DNA of 64,000 nt from a virus. Shown here in pieces: positions 41,489 to 50,380 of this stretch. Numbering within the stretch: position 1 is the stretch's first letter; each line of letters starts with the position of its first letter. Location: positions 1-64,000 of the IMG/VR virus record IMGVR_UViG_3300037882_004127; one strand, given 5' to 3'. Under the pieces are notes generated by a model that did not search any database, had not been told where the DNA came from, and was given only the letters and a program-made list of their open reading frames with translations. Position numbers and translations under genes: made by a program.

Positions 41489-41662
41489 TTATCCTTGCGA
41501 ACAGCTAAACCAAACATCGCGCGCCGCATCTTCTGGGTTGTTGGGCCAATTGTCAAAGCGGCTGTCGGATTCCTCTGCAATTTCCACGCGCGTATCTTCG
41601 TCCCAATAACCGCGTCTTTCGCAAAAATCAACAAATTCCTTATTCCATTGTTCGCGGGTCAC
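41489..41662 (-). CDS. small acidic protein
   Basis: 57 residues starting GTG (MTREQWNKEFVDFCERRGYW), acidic in the second half (IAEESDSRFDNWPNNPEDAA). A good AAGGAG lies upstream of the GTG and the upstream frame stops right before it (TAAGTG). It fits the packed minus-strand layout. Confidence 0.55.
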   Translation of the reverse strand: MTREQWNKEFVDFCERRGYWDEDTRVEIAEESDSRFDNWPNNPEDAARDVWFSCSQG

Positions 41663-41760
41663 TTAAATGGTCTCCTTTAGGTTTAGGAAATATTCTCGCA
41701 TAGCTTTCCACTCAGGATTCCTGTAGCCCGGCTCAACCCAAATTTTGCAAAAAAGTTCAC
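41663..41760 (-). pseudogene. 3' part of a small gene split by TnpB element 3
   Basis: 98 nt on the left flank of the element. Its frame carries ELFCKIWVEPGYRNPEWKAM and ends ...LNLKETI. Joined to 37 nt on the right flank (43006-43042) it restores a single 44-residue frame with a GTG start. An ATG at 41779 inside the element edge could also express this half. Confidence 0.6.
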
Positions 41761-41810
41761 ACGGCGATATAAAGTTCATGAAATTAGTGTATTCATTGTT
41801 ACAAAACAAA

Positions 41811-42956
41811 ATGTCAGTCTTAACCTACAATGTCGAATTGATTCCGAAGAGTCAAGAAGATTTCTTAAAAATTGAGAAAATTCTTGATGCGAATCGCTTT
41901 GCGTGGAATAAAATATCTAAGGTTTATTACGGGCTAGGGAAAAACACGGATAGAAAAGATTTGCATAAACAAACTTATTTCCCAATCCGTAGAGAAAAAC
42001 CAGAAATTCCCGCACAAGTTATCATTCGTGCTCAAAATGACGTAAGGGCGGCATATAAATCAGTAGTTAGCAATAAGCACAAAATTGTTAAACCGATAGA
42101 AAAGAAGAAATTAAGCATGAGGCTGGATAAAAGGCTTTATAGGCTTAAGGAGGGCTTAATATTTCTGACCACTTTAGAAAAAAGATGTGAATTTACATTT
42201 AAAACATTTGAAAAATTTAACGAACTAAAAGCGAAATATGTTTTCGGCGACCCTTTAATTTTTATCCGTGGCGGGAAACTTTATGCGGCGATTTCATTTA
42301 AGATTCCAGAAATTCCAGTTAGTAGCACCCCATTGGCAGTTGGAATTGACCTAGGAATAAAAAATATCGCTGCAACATCCGATGGGAAAATCTATACAGA
42401 TAAAAAATATTTGAAAGAAAAACGGCAACTTAGATTTCTGAAAAGAAAATTAAGAGCACGCAAAACAAAATCCGCTCGAAAACATCTAAAGAAAATTCGG
42501 CGAAAAGAGGCTAATCGCACCAAGAATTTTGCTCATCATTTGGCTAACAAAATTTTAGATACAGAAGCAAATGTTATCGTTTTAGAAAAATTAAAAGGGA
42601 TTAAACAGAAAATCTCTAAAAAACGAGGAAAAGCGTTTAATAATAAATTTTCGCAAATACCAATTGCGATGTTAGCGACGATCATATCATATAAGGCACC
42701 CTTAAAGGGGAAAACGGTTCGTTTCGTGAATCCACAAAATACCAGTCAAATTGACCACAGAACGGGTCAAAAAGACGGAGTCCGCAAGGGTAATATCTAT
42801 CTCGGAAAAGATGGAATTTTACTTCATGCGGATATCAATGCTGCAATAAATATTGCAAAACGTTCTGAACTCCCAATACTAAGCGGAAACGCAAGTTATT
42901 GGCAAGCCGTTGTCAACCGGCTAATCGTTGGAAATAGTTTAAGCCGAAAGGTTTAA
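41811..42956 (+). CDS. tnpB: TnpB-type RuvC nuclease (copy 3)
   Basis: 381 residues from ATG 41811 (MSVLTYNVELIPKSQEDF), the start that aligns with copy 2; a longer frame from 41745 would cross the element's left edge. RuvC I VGIDLGIK (Asp near 180), RuvC II VIVLEKLKG (Glu near 259), RuvC III HADINAAINI (Asp near 341). The TSQIDHRTG and YLGKDG segments hold none of the four zinc-ribbon cysteines. Clear relative of copy 2, so both come from one family of elements. Confidence 0.88.
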   Translation: MSVLTYNVELIPKSQEDFLKIEKILDANRFAWNKISKVYYGLGKNTDRKDLHKQTYFPIRREKPEIPAQVIIRAQNDVRAAYKSVVSNKHKIVKPIEKKKLSMRLDKRLYRLKEGLIFLTTLEKRCEFTFKTFEKFNELKAKYVFGDPLIFIRGGKLYAAISFKIPEIPVSSTPLAVGIDLGIKNIAATSDGKIYTDKKYLKEKRQLRFLKRKLRARKTKSARKHLKKIRRKEANRTKNFAHHLANKILDTEANVIVLEKLKGIKQKISKKRGKAFNNKFSQIPIAMLATIISYKAPLKGKTVRFVNPQNTSQIDHRTGQKDGVRKGNIYLGKDGILLHADINAAINIAKRSELPILSGNASYWQAVVNRLIVGNSLSRKV

Positions 42957-42976
42957 ATTAATTCGTTTTCGACAAG

Positions 42977-43005
42977 CCTCTATCGCTTGCGATGAGGTAG
43001 TTGAC
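42977..43005 (+). ncRNA. right end / putative omegaRNA 3' end of TnpB copy 3
   Basis: CCTC and ATCGC pair with GCGAT and GAGG around a TT loop (42977-42997), with one bulged T, followed by TAGTTGAC. This is the classic right-end shape. The guide would be the flank from 43006, which is the interrupted small gene itself. Confidence 0.6.
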
Positions 43006-43042
43006 GCAAATTTTTAATCAATTCTTTAATTTGGTCGTTCAC
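43006..43042 (-). pseudogene. 5' part of the small gene split by TnpB element 3
   Basis: GTG at 43042 overlaps the stop of the upstream gene (GTGA) and starts MNDQIKELIKNL, helical. The element edge interrupts it after 12 codons and one base; the frame now runs 20 codons into the element to a TAG at 42980. See the 41663-41760 entry for the rest. Confidence 0.6.
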
Positions 43043-43356
43043 TGGTTTAATTCTTTCTTTAATTGTTCAAATAATTTCTTTTTCCACTCAATCTCTAAAT
43101 TTGCGCGGCTCTTCTCCGCAAGCTCTCGTTGTTCAATCTCCTCCTTAGTCTCGGGGCGCTCATATTTAATGGAGTAAATCAAAACGCCCGCACCATAAGA
43201 TTCGGTGGCGCTAATATGCAAATAGGCAGACTGGCGAAATTCCTCCGGGATTGAGAGGAGCTTACCATTCAACCAGTTGATATGTTCCGCTAAATTTGTA
43301 GGGAAAGTGTCGAGCCAAGAATTGCCCTCATCGTAAATTGTGATTGTTTTATTCAT
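43039..43356 (-). CDS. hypothetical protein
   Basis: Start 43356 (MNKTITIYDEGNSWLDTFPT) preferred. 105 residues, ending in a long basic/acidic helix (ELAEKSRANLEIEWKKKLFE). No motif recognised. Confidence 0.55.
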   Translation of the reverse strand: MNKTITIYDEGNSWLDTFPTNLAEHINWLNGKLLSIPEEFRQSAYLHISATESYGAGVLIYSIKYERPETKEEIEQRELAEKSRANLEIEWKKKLFEQLKKELNQ

Positions 43357-43576
43357 TTTTTTTAAGTTCAACTTCAATTTTATCTAGAGCCTCATTTAAG
43401 GCAATCCTTAATTCAGAGATATTCCCAAATTCCGATTTGAGGCAACCCTGAGTGAGGGGATTGATTTTGCCAAGTTCAACGTTAGAGGGCTTGATGATTG
43501 CTAATTGCAAACCATTAACATAAACGTCGGTATGCCCGGGGTGAAAACAGGTTAGGAATGAGGTGTAGTTATTCAA
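43349..43576 (-). CDS. hypothetical protein
   Basis: 75 residues, strands near the start (FHPGHTDVYVNGLQLAIIKP) and a helical end. Overlaps both neighbours by 8 nt. No motif. Confidence 0.5.
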   Translation of the reverse strand: MNNYTSFLTCFHPGHTDVYVNGLQLAIIKPSNVELGKINPLTQGCLKSEFGNISELRIALNEALDKIEVELKKNE

Positions 43577-43817
43577 CGGTGTAGGTTCCTGATAGTTTAA
43601 CTGTCTTTCCGGTTTCTAACTGTTCAAAAATAATTCCCGAACGGCTCGTTCTAACAAAACCCTTAGCTTTGTAAGTTTTAAGAATTTCGCCAGATTGAGA
43701 ATATAGGGTGACTAAAGAAATCGCCTCGTCCCGCTTTTGTGTTACTTTGAAAACAAAGGTTAAAGATCCAGCGAGAAATAGTAATAAGATGGTTATAAGT
43801 GTGGCTACAAATTTCAT
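43569..43817 (-). CDS. membrane-anchored small protein
   Basis: 82 residues with an N-terminal hydrophobic helix (FVATLITILLLFLAGSLTFV) and a beta-rich soluble part. It starts one base after the primase stop. Could be an anchored protein of the envelope; role unknown. Confidence 0.55.
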   Translation of the reverse strand: MKFVATLITILLLFLAGSLTFVFKVTQKRDEAISLVTLYSQSGEILKTYKAKGFVRTSRSGIIFEQLETGKTVKLSGTYTVE

Positions 43818-44732
43818 TTATTGAGTAAGCCACTTTTCGCGCCAGTTGTCAAACTTAATTTCACTTTGTTCTCCGAGAAAGTGGCAATCGGCAAAGTCCT
43901 TGGTTTCTGGAAGTGCAATTAAGACTCGCTCTTCTGTAAAAAAATTGTCAAGAGTTTTTTTAATTGAAAATGCTTTTTTATTCCCTACGCCACCGTTTTC
44001 ACTACCCAACTCATTATTTGTCGCAATCAATATGCGTTTAGGGTTAAGCGAAATCAAATAGGCAATTATTTTTGAACTGATGTTAACCCCGAATAAGCAC
44101 AGAACATTTTTGATGCCTTGCTCCCAGAGATATAAAACACAACCGGGACTTTCAACTAGAATAACTGATCCAGACTTTTTGATCTCTTGAGGCTCATAAG
44201 GCCATGTCGCATTGCGGATTTCCCCTAAATGCTTCCATTTGCCGATACCATTCTCTTTATGCCAATCAGAATAATCAATTAACCGCCCGCTGAATCCAGT
44301 AATTTGAGTTTTTTCTTTATTGAAAACAGGAAGGACAACACGCTTATTTAACTGGCCTCCTAGCGCAACTCCCATGCGAAAATATCTTTGAGTCGCGGCA
44401 CTAACGCCTCGCTTTTCAAAATAAGAGTAGTCAAAAATTAATTTATCTAATAAGGAGATCGGCCAGTTTTTAGGAATTTGAATTTTAGGCTCAGGTGAAA
44501 TGTAAGGCGTGTAACTTCCATCTGATTCGGTTCCGATTAACTGAAGGATTCGGGCAAGATGCTCTTTGTCGCCACTATATTTTAAGCAATTAAATTTTCC
44601 ATCTCGTTGAACACCAAGATGGTTCTTATTATGGCTGTCTTCATTATTTTCGGCGCATGCGGGGCATCTCGCTTGCCACCCCGTAGAGGTTGTTACGAGG
44701 TTTTCCAACTTTTCTAAATCTATGACGTTCAT
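43818..44732 (-). CDS. DnaG-type primase with CHC2-like zinc finger and TOPRIM
   Basis: 304 residues. CPACAEN...FNCLKYSG at residues 20-55 is the zinc-binding CHC2-type site, and VILVESPGCVLYLWEQG near 190 holds the TOPRIM glutamate. The DxD segment of TOPRIM is reduced (RILIATNNELG), so activity may differ. Short version of a primase or primase-helicase half; the DnaB gene lies just upstream, separated by the nuclease cassette. Confidence 0.75.
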   Translation of the reverse strand: MNVIDLEKLENLVTTSTGWQARCPACAENNEDSHNKNHLGVQRDGKFNCLKYSGDKEHLARILQLIGTESDGSYTPYISPEPKIQIPKNWPISLLDKLIFDYSYFEKRGVSAATQRYFRMGVALGGQLNKRVVLPVFNKEKTQITGFSGRLIDYSDWHKENGIGKWKHLGEIRNATWPYEPQEIKKSGSVILVESPGCVLYLWEQGIKNVLCLFGVNISSKIIAYLISLNPKRILIATNNELGSENGGVGNKKAFSIKKTLDNFFTEERVLIALPETKDFADCHFLGEQSEIKFDNWREKWLTQ

Positions 44733-44763
44733 TGAAATTATTTTAATAAATCTTACACATGTT

Positions 44764-44793
44764 TAGATATTCGTGACGAATCTTGTGTATAAT
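44764..44793 (+). promoter_or_regulatory. promoter with operator-like palindrome before the RHH/nuclease pair
   Basis: TAGATA 44764-44769, 18-nt spacer, TATAAT 44788-44793, 8 nt to the ATG. The palindrome ATTCGTGACGAAT (44769-44781) lies in the spacer, a good spot for repression by the ribbon-helix-helix protein. Confidence 0.65.
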
Positions 44794-44801
44794 CAATTAG
44801 C

Positions 44802-44966
44802 ATGTCAACAACAAAAGATAAGAATCGGCGACTTCAACTCTGCTTAAAAGCGGACGTGGCACAGAAATTGGAAGAGATTGCGCTTAAGACTAAACTTAAA
44901 TACGTGGCGATTATTAGTAATGGGATTGAGAAAGAATACGAGAAGATGAAGGAGGGTGCGAAATGA
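44802..44966 (+). CDS. ribbon-helix-helix (CopG/Arc-like) regulator 1
   Basis: 54 residues: a strand RRLQLCL, helix ADVAQKLEEIALKT and helix YVAIISNGIEKEYEK, the ribbon-helix-helix pattern. Almost no leader after the promoter. A strong GAAGGAGGG near its end is the ribosome binding site of the nuclease that follows with ATGA overlap. Probably an autorepressor of the cassette. Confidence 0.7.
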   Translation: MSTTKDKNRRLQLCLKADVAQKLEEIALKTKLKYVAIISNGIEKEYEKMKEGAK

Positions 44967-46135
44967 TTGGGCGAAATTGGACCGAGGAAGAGATTGCTTT
45001 GGCAACTAAACTAGGAAGCGAGGGGAAAACGGCAAAAGAAATCGCCGTGGCTTTAAACAGAACGCGCGAATCTATTGAGTCAAAATTAAGAAAGGCGAAC
45101 ATAAAATACAAGAAAAATGAATTTTTCGATTTAAACGGGGAGGATGCTCTTTGGTTCAGAGAGAATTTCAATAAACTTAAAATCAGAGAGTGCGCGGAAA
45201 TAAAGGGTATGACGATTAACCGTGTCCAACAAATCGCCAACTTACTAGGTCTGTCCAAACAAAAGAAAAGAAGTAGCGTCCCACTAGAAATTCAAAATCA
45301 AATAGCAGAGGAATATAAAACGCATAAAAATAAGGGAAAATTAAGAGAAAAGTATGGTTACGGAATGGCGACAATAAGCAAAATTATCGCAGAAAGGGGA
45401 ATTAAATTTTCTCTTTACTCTAAGTTTGATGATATTGGGGCTGATGTAATTAAAGATTTTAACGATGGAATTTTGTCAATGCGACAAATGGAGGTTAAAT
45501 ACAATTACTCAATGGATCAAATGAGAAATAAGTTAAAAGAGCTTGGAATTTATGATGAAAACAGATGGGAGAAAACGATTAACAAAAAACCATATTATCA
45601 ATGCTGGGTAGATAAATACGGGCAAGAAGAAGCGGATCGTCGCGAAGTTTTATATAGAGAAAAACAAGCCATTGCTGCTAAAAATAAAGTTTACGTTTAT
45701 CGCGATGCCCCACAAGGTTCCGGTAATGGTTGGAAGGGATGGTATGACGGACATTATTTTAGGAGCTTAAGGGAGCTATGTTTTATCGTGGAAATGGACG
45801 AAGCGGGGATCGAATGGAATTCAGCAGAAAAGAAGATTTACGATATTCCATATATTTGGGACGGGAATCCAAGAATTTATCGTCCAGACTTTGTAATCGG
45901 TAATTTATTATACGAAATTAAACCTATCCGTCTTCATACCAGTCCTAAGGTCTCTGCAAAAGCTAAAGCCGCTCACGAATTTTGCTCTAAAAATGGACTC
46001 ACTTATATTATAACGGATGTGAAAATAAAACCCGAATTAATTAAAAAGTATTATGATTTAGGTCGAGTAAAATTCGACAGAGACTATGAAGAAAGGTTTC
46101 TAAACTTTCTAAAAAAGAATCAAAAAGCTGGTTGA
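44963..46135 (+). CDS. PD-(D/E)XK homing-type endonuclease with HTH repeats
   Basis: 390 residues. An N-terminal HTH (WTEEEIALATKLGSEGKTAK) and further HTH-like repeats to about residue 190, then a C-terminal nuclease: YFRSLRELCFIVEMDE (Glu), RIYRPDFVIG (Asp) and LLYEIKPIR (ExK), the PD-(D/E)XK set. It overlaps the 3' end of the DnaB gene by 16 nt in the opposite direction. Fits a freestanding homing endonuclease aimed at a replication gene. Confidence 0.75.
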   Translation: MIGRNWTEEEIALATKLGSEGKTAKEIAVALNRTRESIESKLRKANIKYKKNEFFDLNGEDALWFRENFNKLKIRECAEIKGMTINRVQQIANLLGLSKQKKRSSVPLEIQNQIAEEYKTHKNKGKLREKYGYGMATISKIIAERGIKFSLYSKFDDIGADVIKDFNDGILSMRQMEVKYNYSMDQMRNKLKELGIYDENRWEKTINKKPYYQCWVDKYGQEEADRREVLYREKQAIAAKNKVYVYRDAPQGSGNGWKGWYDGHYFRSLRELCFIVEMDEAGIEWNSAEKKIYDIPYIWDGNPRIYRPDFVIGNLLYEIKPIRLHTSPKVSAKAKAAHEFCSKNGLTYIITDVKIKPELIKKYYDLGRVKFDRDYEERFLNFLKKNQKAG

Positions 46136-47640
46136 ACACCGCCCTTATCATCAAGTGGAATTTTTGACAACCCACTTTTCCGCAATTGCTCTGAATAAGT
46201 CCCGCAATCTGTCACGGCGAAATTAGAAATATTTAAATTAATAAAATTAGGGCGATAACTAACGTCTCTACCCTTCCCCACCCGAACATAATCCATAAAT
46301 TCAGGCCCCTTTTCACCCAAATATCTAGTTTTAGTGGTAATTAGTTTGTGGGTTGGGGCCTTTATATCTGGTGTGGAATCGGCAAGCATTTCATCATGAG
46401 TTCTTTTACGAAGAATTCCCATATAAGACACAAGCCAATTCAAGCGATCAGACATACTAAGTACGGCCCCGCTGTCATCCAAATCCGCCGCTTTTTTACC
46501 ATCAACAATACCAGCACGATTCGTTTGAACTGCCGTTATAACTGGGCAAACGCAATATTCAGCGGCCTCTTTCAAAATCTGCGTCTTGTCGTACGCAGCT
46601 ATGTATTCTTGTTTGTTCCCAGTATTGTCTGCACTCGTAATTTTTAAATAATCATACATCACTAAGAATGGATTACCGCGCCCGACCTTATTCAAGTAAA
46701 ATCTCTTAATATATTTGTCTACCTCATGACCACTTTTATTCCCAATAGACTCAAAGTATAAATTTTTGTTCTTCTGTGAACGAATAATCTCTAATTCGGC
46801 CCTGATCTTTTTTGACCAAACCGCGTCATATCTCCATTTTCGCGAATCAATAAGCCAATAAGGAACTCCAATCTTACCAGCGATATAGCGTAAAACCGCA
46901 TCTTCTATAAACATCTCGCTGTCAAGATATAATATCTTTAACTCCTTCGCTTTATCTGGATTTGCGTCCGGCATTCTACGCATAATATCAAGAAGAAAGG
47001 TACTTTTATTTCCCCCAGACCTCGCCGCGTAAATCATCAGACTTTTTGCTCTAGCCCCGGATAGATTTTCCTGAATGCTTTTATAGGGCATTATCAAATC
47101 GTTACTATTTATTTTCTCCTCCCCATATTCTTCGATAATATCGGGCAAAACTTCAAGTAAGTTAATAGGTTCTGGTTCATCCCCAGTCAGGCTTACCAAC
47201 GATTCCCCCAAATATTTATCCGTAATATCAATCATCTCCTTAGCCGTTTTCGGCGCGTCCTTACCATCCGCCATGATCTCTTGCTGAACCTTGGCGGCAT
47301 TATTACAGATAGTCCGTTTGAGGGTGACTAATTTTAACTCTTTCGCTAATGAAGTTATATTCCGCTTATCAACCGGCCTAATTTTAAGTGCGCCGCAAAA
47401 ATCGCCAACCTCTAATCCTTCCAAGGTAATCCCTAATGATTTTAACTTTTCCGCAACGATAATTTCATCAGGTCGCCCCTTATTCTCTACTATATTAGTA
47501 ATAACCGCGAAAACAGGAGAATTTTGCTTACTAAAATCCTTGGAATTAACATATGGAATTTCCACGTATGTTTCGGGGTATTGTAAAAGAATGGCAAGAA
47601 CTGACTGTTCAATTTCAATGGAATAAAGCGCTTTAGACAT
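46120..47640 (-). CDS. dnaB: DnaB-type replicative helicase
   Basis: 506 residues. N-terminal domain (SIEIEQSVLAILLQYPETYV) and a RecA-like C-terminal domain: Walker A region AARSGGNKSTFLL, where Asn stands in place of the Gly before Lys, DSEMFIEDAVLRYIAGKIG, Walker B FLVMYDYLKI and an ITAVQTNRAG segment. It should unwind DNA ahead of the polymerase core. Confidence 0.88.
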   Translation of the reverse strand: MSKALYSIEIEQSVLAILLQYPETYVEIPYVNSKDFSKQNSPVFAVITNIVENKGRPDEIIVAEKLKSLGITLEGLEVGDFCGALKIRPVDKRNITSLAKELKLVTLKRTICNNAAKVQQEIMADGKDAPKTAKEMIDITDKYLGESLVSLTGDEPEPINLLEVLPDIIEEYGEEKINSNDLIMPYKSIQENLSGARAKSLMIYAARSGGNKSTFLLDIMRRMPDANPDKAKELKILYLDSEMFIEDAVLRYIAGKIGVPYWLIDSRKWRYDAVWSKKIRAELEIIRSQKNKNLYFESIGNKSGHEVDKYIKRFYLNKVGRGNPFLVMYDYLKITSADNTGNKQEYIAAYDKTQILKEAAEYCVCPVITAVQTNRAGIVDGKKAADLDDSGAVLSMSDRLNWLVSYMGILRKRTHDEMLADSTPDIKAPTHKLITTKTRYLGEKGPEFMDYVRVGKGRDVSYRPNFINLNISNFAVTDCGTYSEQLRKSGLSKIPLDDKGGVQPAF

Positions 47641-47685
47641 GTTTTATATAAACTTATTCAACCTCTTATCTTAACCAGAGTCAAC

Positions 47686-47717
47686 AAAAAAAGCCGCCCC
47701 GTTTTTGAGAAGCGGCT
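47686..47717 (-). terminator. rho-independent terminator after the phosphoesterase gene
   Basis: On the minus strand AGCCGC (47717-47712) pairs with GCGGCT (47697-47692), followed by seven T. Directly downstream of the stop at 47732. Confidence 0.8.
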
Positions 47718-47731
47718 CGTTTAATCTTAAA

Positions 47732-49114
47732 CTACTTAACATTTACTGATTTACTAAAAATAATCTGTGTCAACCCATCAACCGGGGAAAACAAATACCC
47801 TTCCGACCCTTGAATATTTCCGACGTAGGAATTTTCGCTATGCCACTGATCCGGATTGCAGAGCGCGGCACTAACAAAAATACGAACCCCACGACTATCT
47901 AACATCTGCTGAAAAACGTGTTTATGACCTGTGAGCCAGTAAAGGTGTTTATAATTTGATATAACCTCCATCTTTTCTCGCATCATCACCGCCCCTAAAT
48001 CTTCTAGCTTTTTAACTCCGTTTCCATGGGCAAAACCGATTAGTGTTTTTCCATGAGCGAAATATTTGCGATTCGACGGTTCATTATTAACGTTAATATT
48101 AGGATGGTTGCGGAAGAAAGCCTTAATATACGCTCCAAGGGCATATTCGCTTAAATTCGCATGGTTGCCAGCAACTACCATCACTTCAACAGGGAACTGA
48201 ACAGCCAACGACTCAACTGTCTCGGCAATTAACTGACAACTCTCATCAAATACTTTATGCCACCGAGAATCTCCCTCAATTTTTGTTCCCGAACTGGTCT
48301 CAACCCTCTGATTCTCGTAATGGATTAGATCCGAACCGATAATTAAAAGCACTTTACCAATTTTTCCGACTGGAGCTTCTGAAATTAATTGTTCGGCGGC
48401 ATCTTTGTAATACTTTTTGGCAATTGAAATATCAAAGTCACCCCATAATGTCTGGACCCCATGCGCCAATTTCCCAATGTGTAGGTCTTGGATTGATATT
48501 ACATAAAGATCATCACCAGAGCTAGTTATGGGTTTAATATTGAAGGTGGCCGGGGCGCGCTCGTTAGCTTGTTTAGTGAAGGTTTCGAGTAGATTTGATA
48601 ACGAATCCTGATCCACCCGTTTCTTAAACTCCGCCCGCAAATTTAAAACACCTCTCTGCAAACTCGGCACAAATGATTTGGGCTCCCACTTGTTTAGATC
48701 AACTTTACAAAACGCCACTAAATCCTCAAGTGTCCTAATTTCACCTGCATTTTTAATTTCTAATGTCGCTTTATCGCCACTAACTTTAAACCCGCCAACC
48801 GGGGGTTCGCCTAATTGAATCGGTACCCAGTTTGTATCCATAATGACTTCGCCTGTTCCTTTATCAATAACCTGAGTGTTAAATGAATCCGTTACTACCG
48901 TTCCAACAACAGGAGAATCAACGGCAACTTTATAATATCCAAACAATTTTCTAAACTTCTCATTCGCCGCACTTTTCTTTAAGCCCCATATTTCCCGAAT
49001 TTTCCGCCTCACCAATTTAGTGGATTCTTTATCGTTTAACCAACCCTCTTTTAGATCTCCCAATAAAACGTTTAAATATTCCCTTTTGTCAGCCTCGGTG
49101 TTTTGATTCGTCAT
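47732..49114 (-). CDS. calcineurin-like metallophosphoesterase
   Basis: 460 residues. A helical N-terminal region with HTH-like content (to about 100), then the phosphoesterase motifs SIQDLHIGK, IIGSDLIHYE, VVAGNHANLSEY and LTGHKHVF, metal ligands all present. Related to phage DNA-repair and phosphodiesterase proteins of the SbcD type; here no SbcC partner is visible. Own promoter and terminator. Confidence 0.8.
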   Translation of the reverse strand: MTNQNTEADKREYLNVLLGDLKEGWLNDKESTKLVRRKIREIWGLKKSAANEKFRKLFGYYKVAVDSPVVGTVVTDSFNTQVIDKGTGEVIMDTNWVPIQLGEPPVGGFKVSGDKATLEIKNAGEIRTLEDLVAFCKVDLNKWEPKSFVPSLQRGVLNLRAEFKKRVDQDSLSNLLETFTKQANERAPATFNIKPITSSGDDLYVISIQDLHIGKLAHGVQTLWGDFDISIAKKYYKDAAEQLISEAPVGKIGKVLLIIGSDLIHYENQRVETSSGTKIEGDSRWHKVFDESCQLIAETVESLAVQFPVEVMVVAGNHANLSEYALGAYIKAFFRNHPNINVNNEPSNRKYFAHGKTLIGFAHGNGVKKLEDLGAVMMREKMEVISNYKHLYWLTGHKHVFQQMLDSRGVRIFVSAALCNPDQWHSENSYVGNIQGSEGYLFSPVDGLTQIIFSKSVNVK

Positions 49115-49124
49115 AAATTGTAGT

Positions 49125-49153
49125 TTACTAGTATTACACTATTTTCAAGTCAA
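49125..49153 (-). promoter_or_regulatory. promoter of the phosphoesterase gene
   Basis: Minus strand TTGACT (49153-49148), 17-nt spacer, TAGTAA (49130-49125), 10 nt before the ATG at 49114. The -35 lies inside the 3' end of the upstream gene. Confidence 0.5.
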
Positions 49154-49466
49154 CGCAAGCTTTTAATTCACTTGGCAAAGGCGATCCTCGGTCAATGTGA
49201 ATTTTAATTTGCCGACGAATATCGTCTTGTAAAAGTTGAATTTGTTTGGCAATCCGCCACATGGTTTGGTTTAGATAACATTCTTTTTCAAATTCGCGCA
49301 AAGCCTCATCAGTATTTGGCTGAAGGATCGCATTATAATGATACGATTCAAAAAGGCGGAGTGATTGAAAGTTAAAACCGGCAATTTTCTTAGGCTCGCC
49401 ATAAAAAACGAAATCGTATTTAATTTCGGTGAATTGCCAATCGGGGAAGTTTGCAGGGTTAATCAT
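49134..49466 (-). CDS. hypothetical protein
   Basis: 110 residues: strands with aromatic residues (WQFTEIKYDFVFYGEPKKIA), then a helical, basic C-terminal half. Overlaps the C5-methyltransferase by 8 nt and is therefore part of that unit. No family recognised. Confidence 0.5.
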   Translation of the reverse strand: MINPANFPDWQFTEIKYDFVFYGEPKKIAGFNFQSLRLFESYHYNAILQPNTDEALREFEKECYLNQTMWRIAKQIQLLQDDIRRQIKIHIDRGSPLPSELKACVDLKIV

Positions 49467-50376
49467 GTTGAATTAGATTTTTAAAAATATGAACTATTGT
49501 TGGCACGTTCCAGCCGTTACCAATGGCTTTATATCTATTTGTTTTTGCAATGCAGTCCGTATAATTATCATCAAGTCCCTGCAACCTTTCACACTCTAGC
49601 GGAGTAAGCGTTCTATAATGTTCACCGCAAACTAGTTTGCGTTTTGTCCCCGGTGATTGGGCGCATAGAGTTGGGTATTTTTCAACATAGTAATAATCTT
49701 CGGTAATATAACCATGAGGCAAACGGTATAGCAACATCTGGTTCACAGCTTTCGTTTTATAATGTTTCCACGGAACGGATTTATAAGACGCATTTAAGGA
49801 TAATGATTTTGATCTATCAACCTCCACCAATTCGGGATTTTCCAAAATATCCTTAAGAAAAATTCTCTTATCCTCGGGTTGAGTAACATTGGGGATGTTC
49901 GTCCAATATAAACGGTTTCTCTGTTGCGCGGAAACTAACGCAGAATTTATTTTAATTGGTTGAACGCCAAGAGCTTCCGAAATTACATCCTGATATTCCT
50001 TCTTCATCTTTACATTTTCAAGAAGAAATTTTATATTTGGATTTTTAACTTTAAGTGCGTTTAAAATATCAACAAAAACAAAAAACAATTTACTTCGTTC
50101 ATCATTAAAATTTAATTGTTTCCCACAAAAGCTGAATCCTTGACAGGGGCTCCCAGCTTGAATTAGATCTATTTTAGGCAAATCATCAATATTTATTTTT
50201 GTTACGTCGCCTATCTGAATTGTATCGGGCCAATTCTTTTGAGTAACTTTAATAGCATTTTTGTCAATTTCGCTCGCGTAATAATTATTAACTTTGATTC
50301 CAGCGCGGTCAAGAGCGATTCTCCCGCAAGAAATTCCATCGAAAAGTGAGAGCACGTTAAGTCCGTTGTTTTCCAT
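49459..50376 (-). CDS. DNA (cytosine-5) methyltransferase
   Basis: 305 residues with the C5 motifs in order: I LSLFDGISCGRIAL, IV AGSPCQGFSFCG (catalytic Cys), VI LLENVKM, VIII AQQRNRLYWTNI and X AIGNGWNVPTI. It methylates cytosine in a sequence that cannot be read from the protein. A PD-(D/E)XK protein gene lies 4 nt upstream, so the two could act together. Confidence 0.88.
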   Translation of the reverse strand: MENNGLNVLSLFDGISCGRIALDRAGIKVNNYYASEIDKNAIKVTQKNWPDTIQIGDVTKINIDDLPKIDLIQAGSPCQGFSFCGKQLNFNDERSKLFFVFVDILNALKVKNPNIKFLLENVKMKKEYQDVISEALGVQPIKINSALVSAQQRNRLYWTNIPNVTQPEDKRIFLKDILENPELVEVDRSKSLSLNASYKSVPWKHYKTKAVNQMLLYRLPHGYITEDYYYVEKYPTLCAQSPGTKRKLVCGEHYRTLTPLECERLQGLDDNYTDCIAKTNRYKAIGNGWNVPTIVHIFKNLIQHD

Positions 50377-50380
50377 ATTA

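Larger units (their letters stand above)
41761..43005 (+). mobile_element. IS200/IS605-type TnpB-only element (copy 3)
   Basis: 1,245 bp with tnpB as the only gene. The left flank ends in TTCAC (41756-41760) and the right end finishes with a hairpin and GTAGTTGAC (43005). Cutting it out restores an uninterrupted 44-codon gene across the junction, which fixes the boundaries to within the shared AC dinucleotide. The element would need a TnpA in trans. Confidence 0.75.

Noticed and set aside
41745-41810. N-terminal extension of TnpB copy 3 from 41745
   Set aside because: It crosses the left edge of the element at 41761 and has no counterpart in copy 2; ATG 41811 aligns with the start of copy 2.
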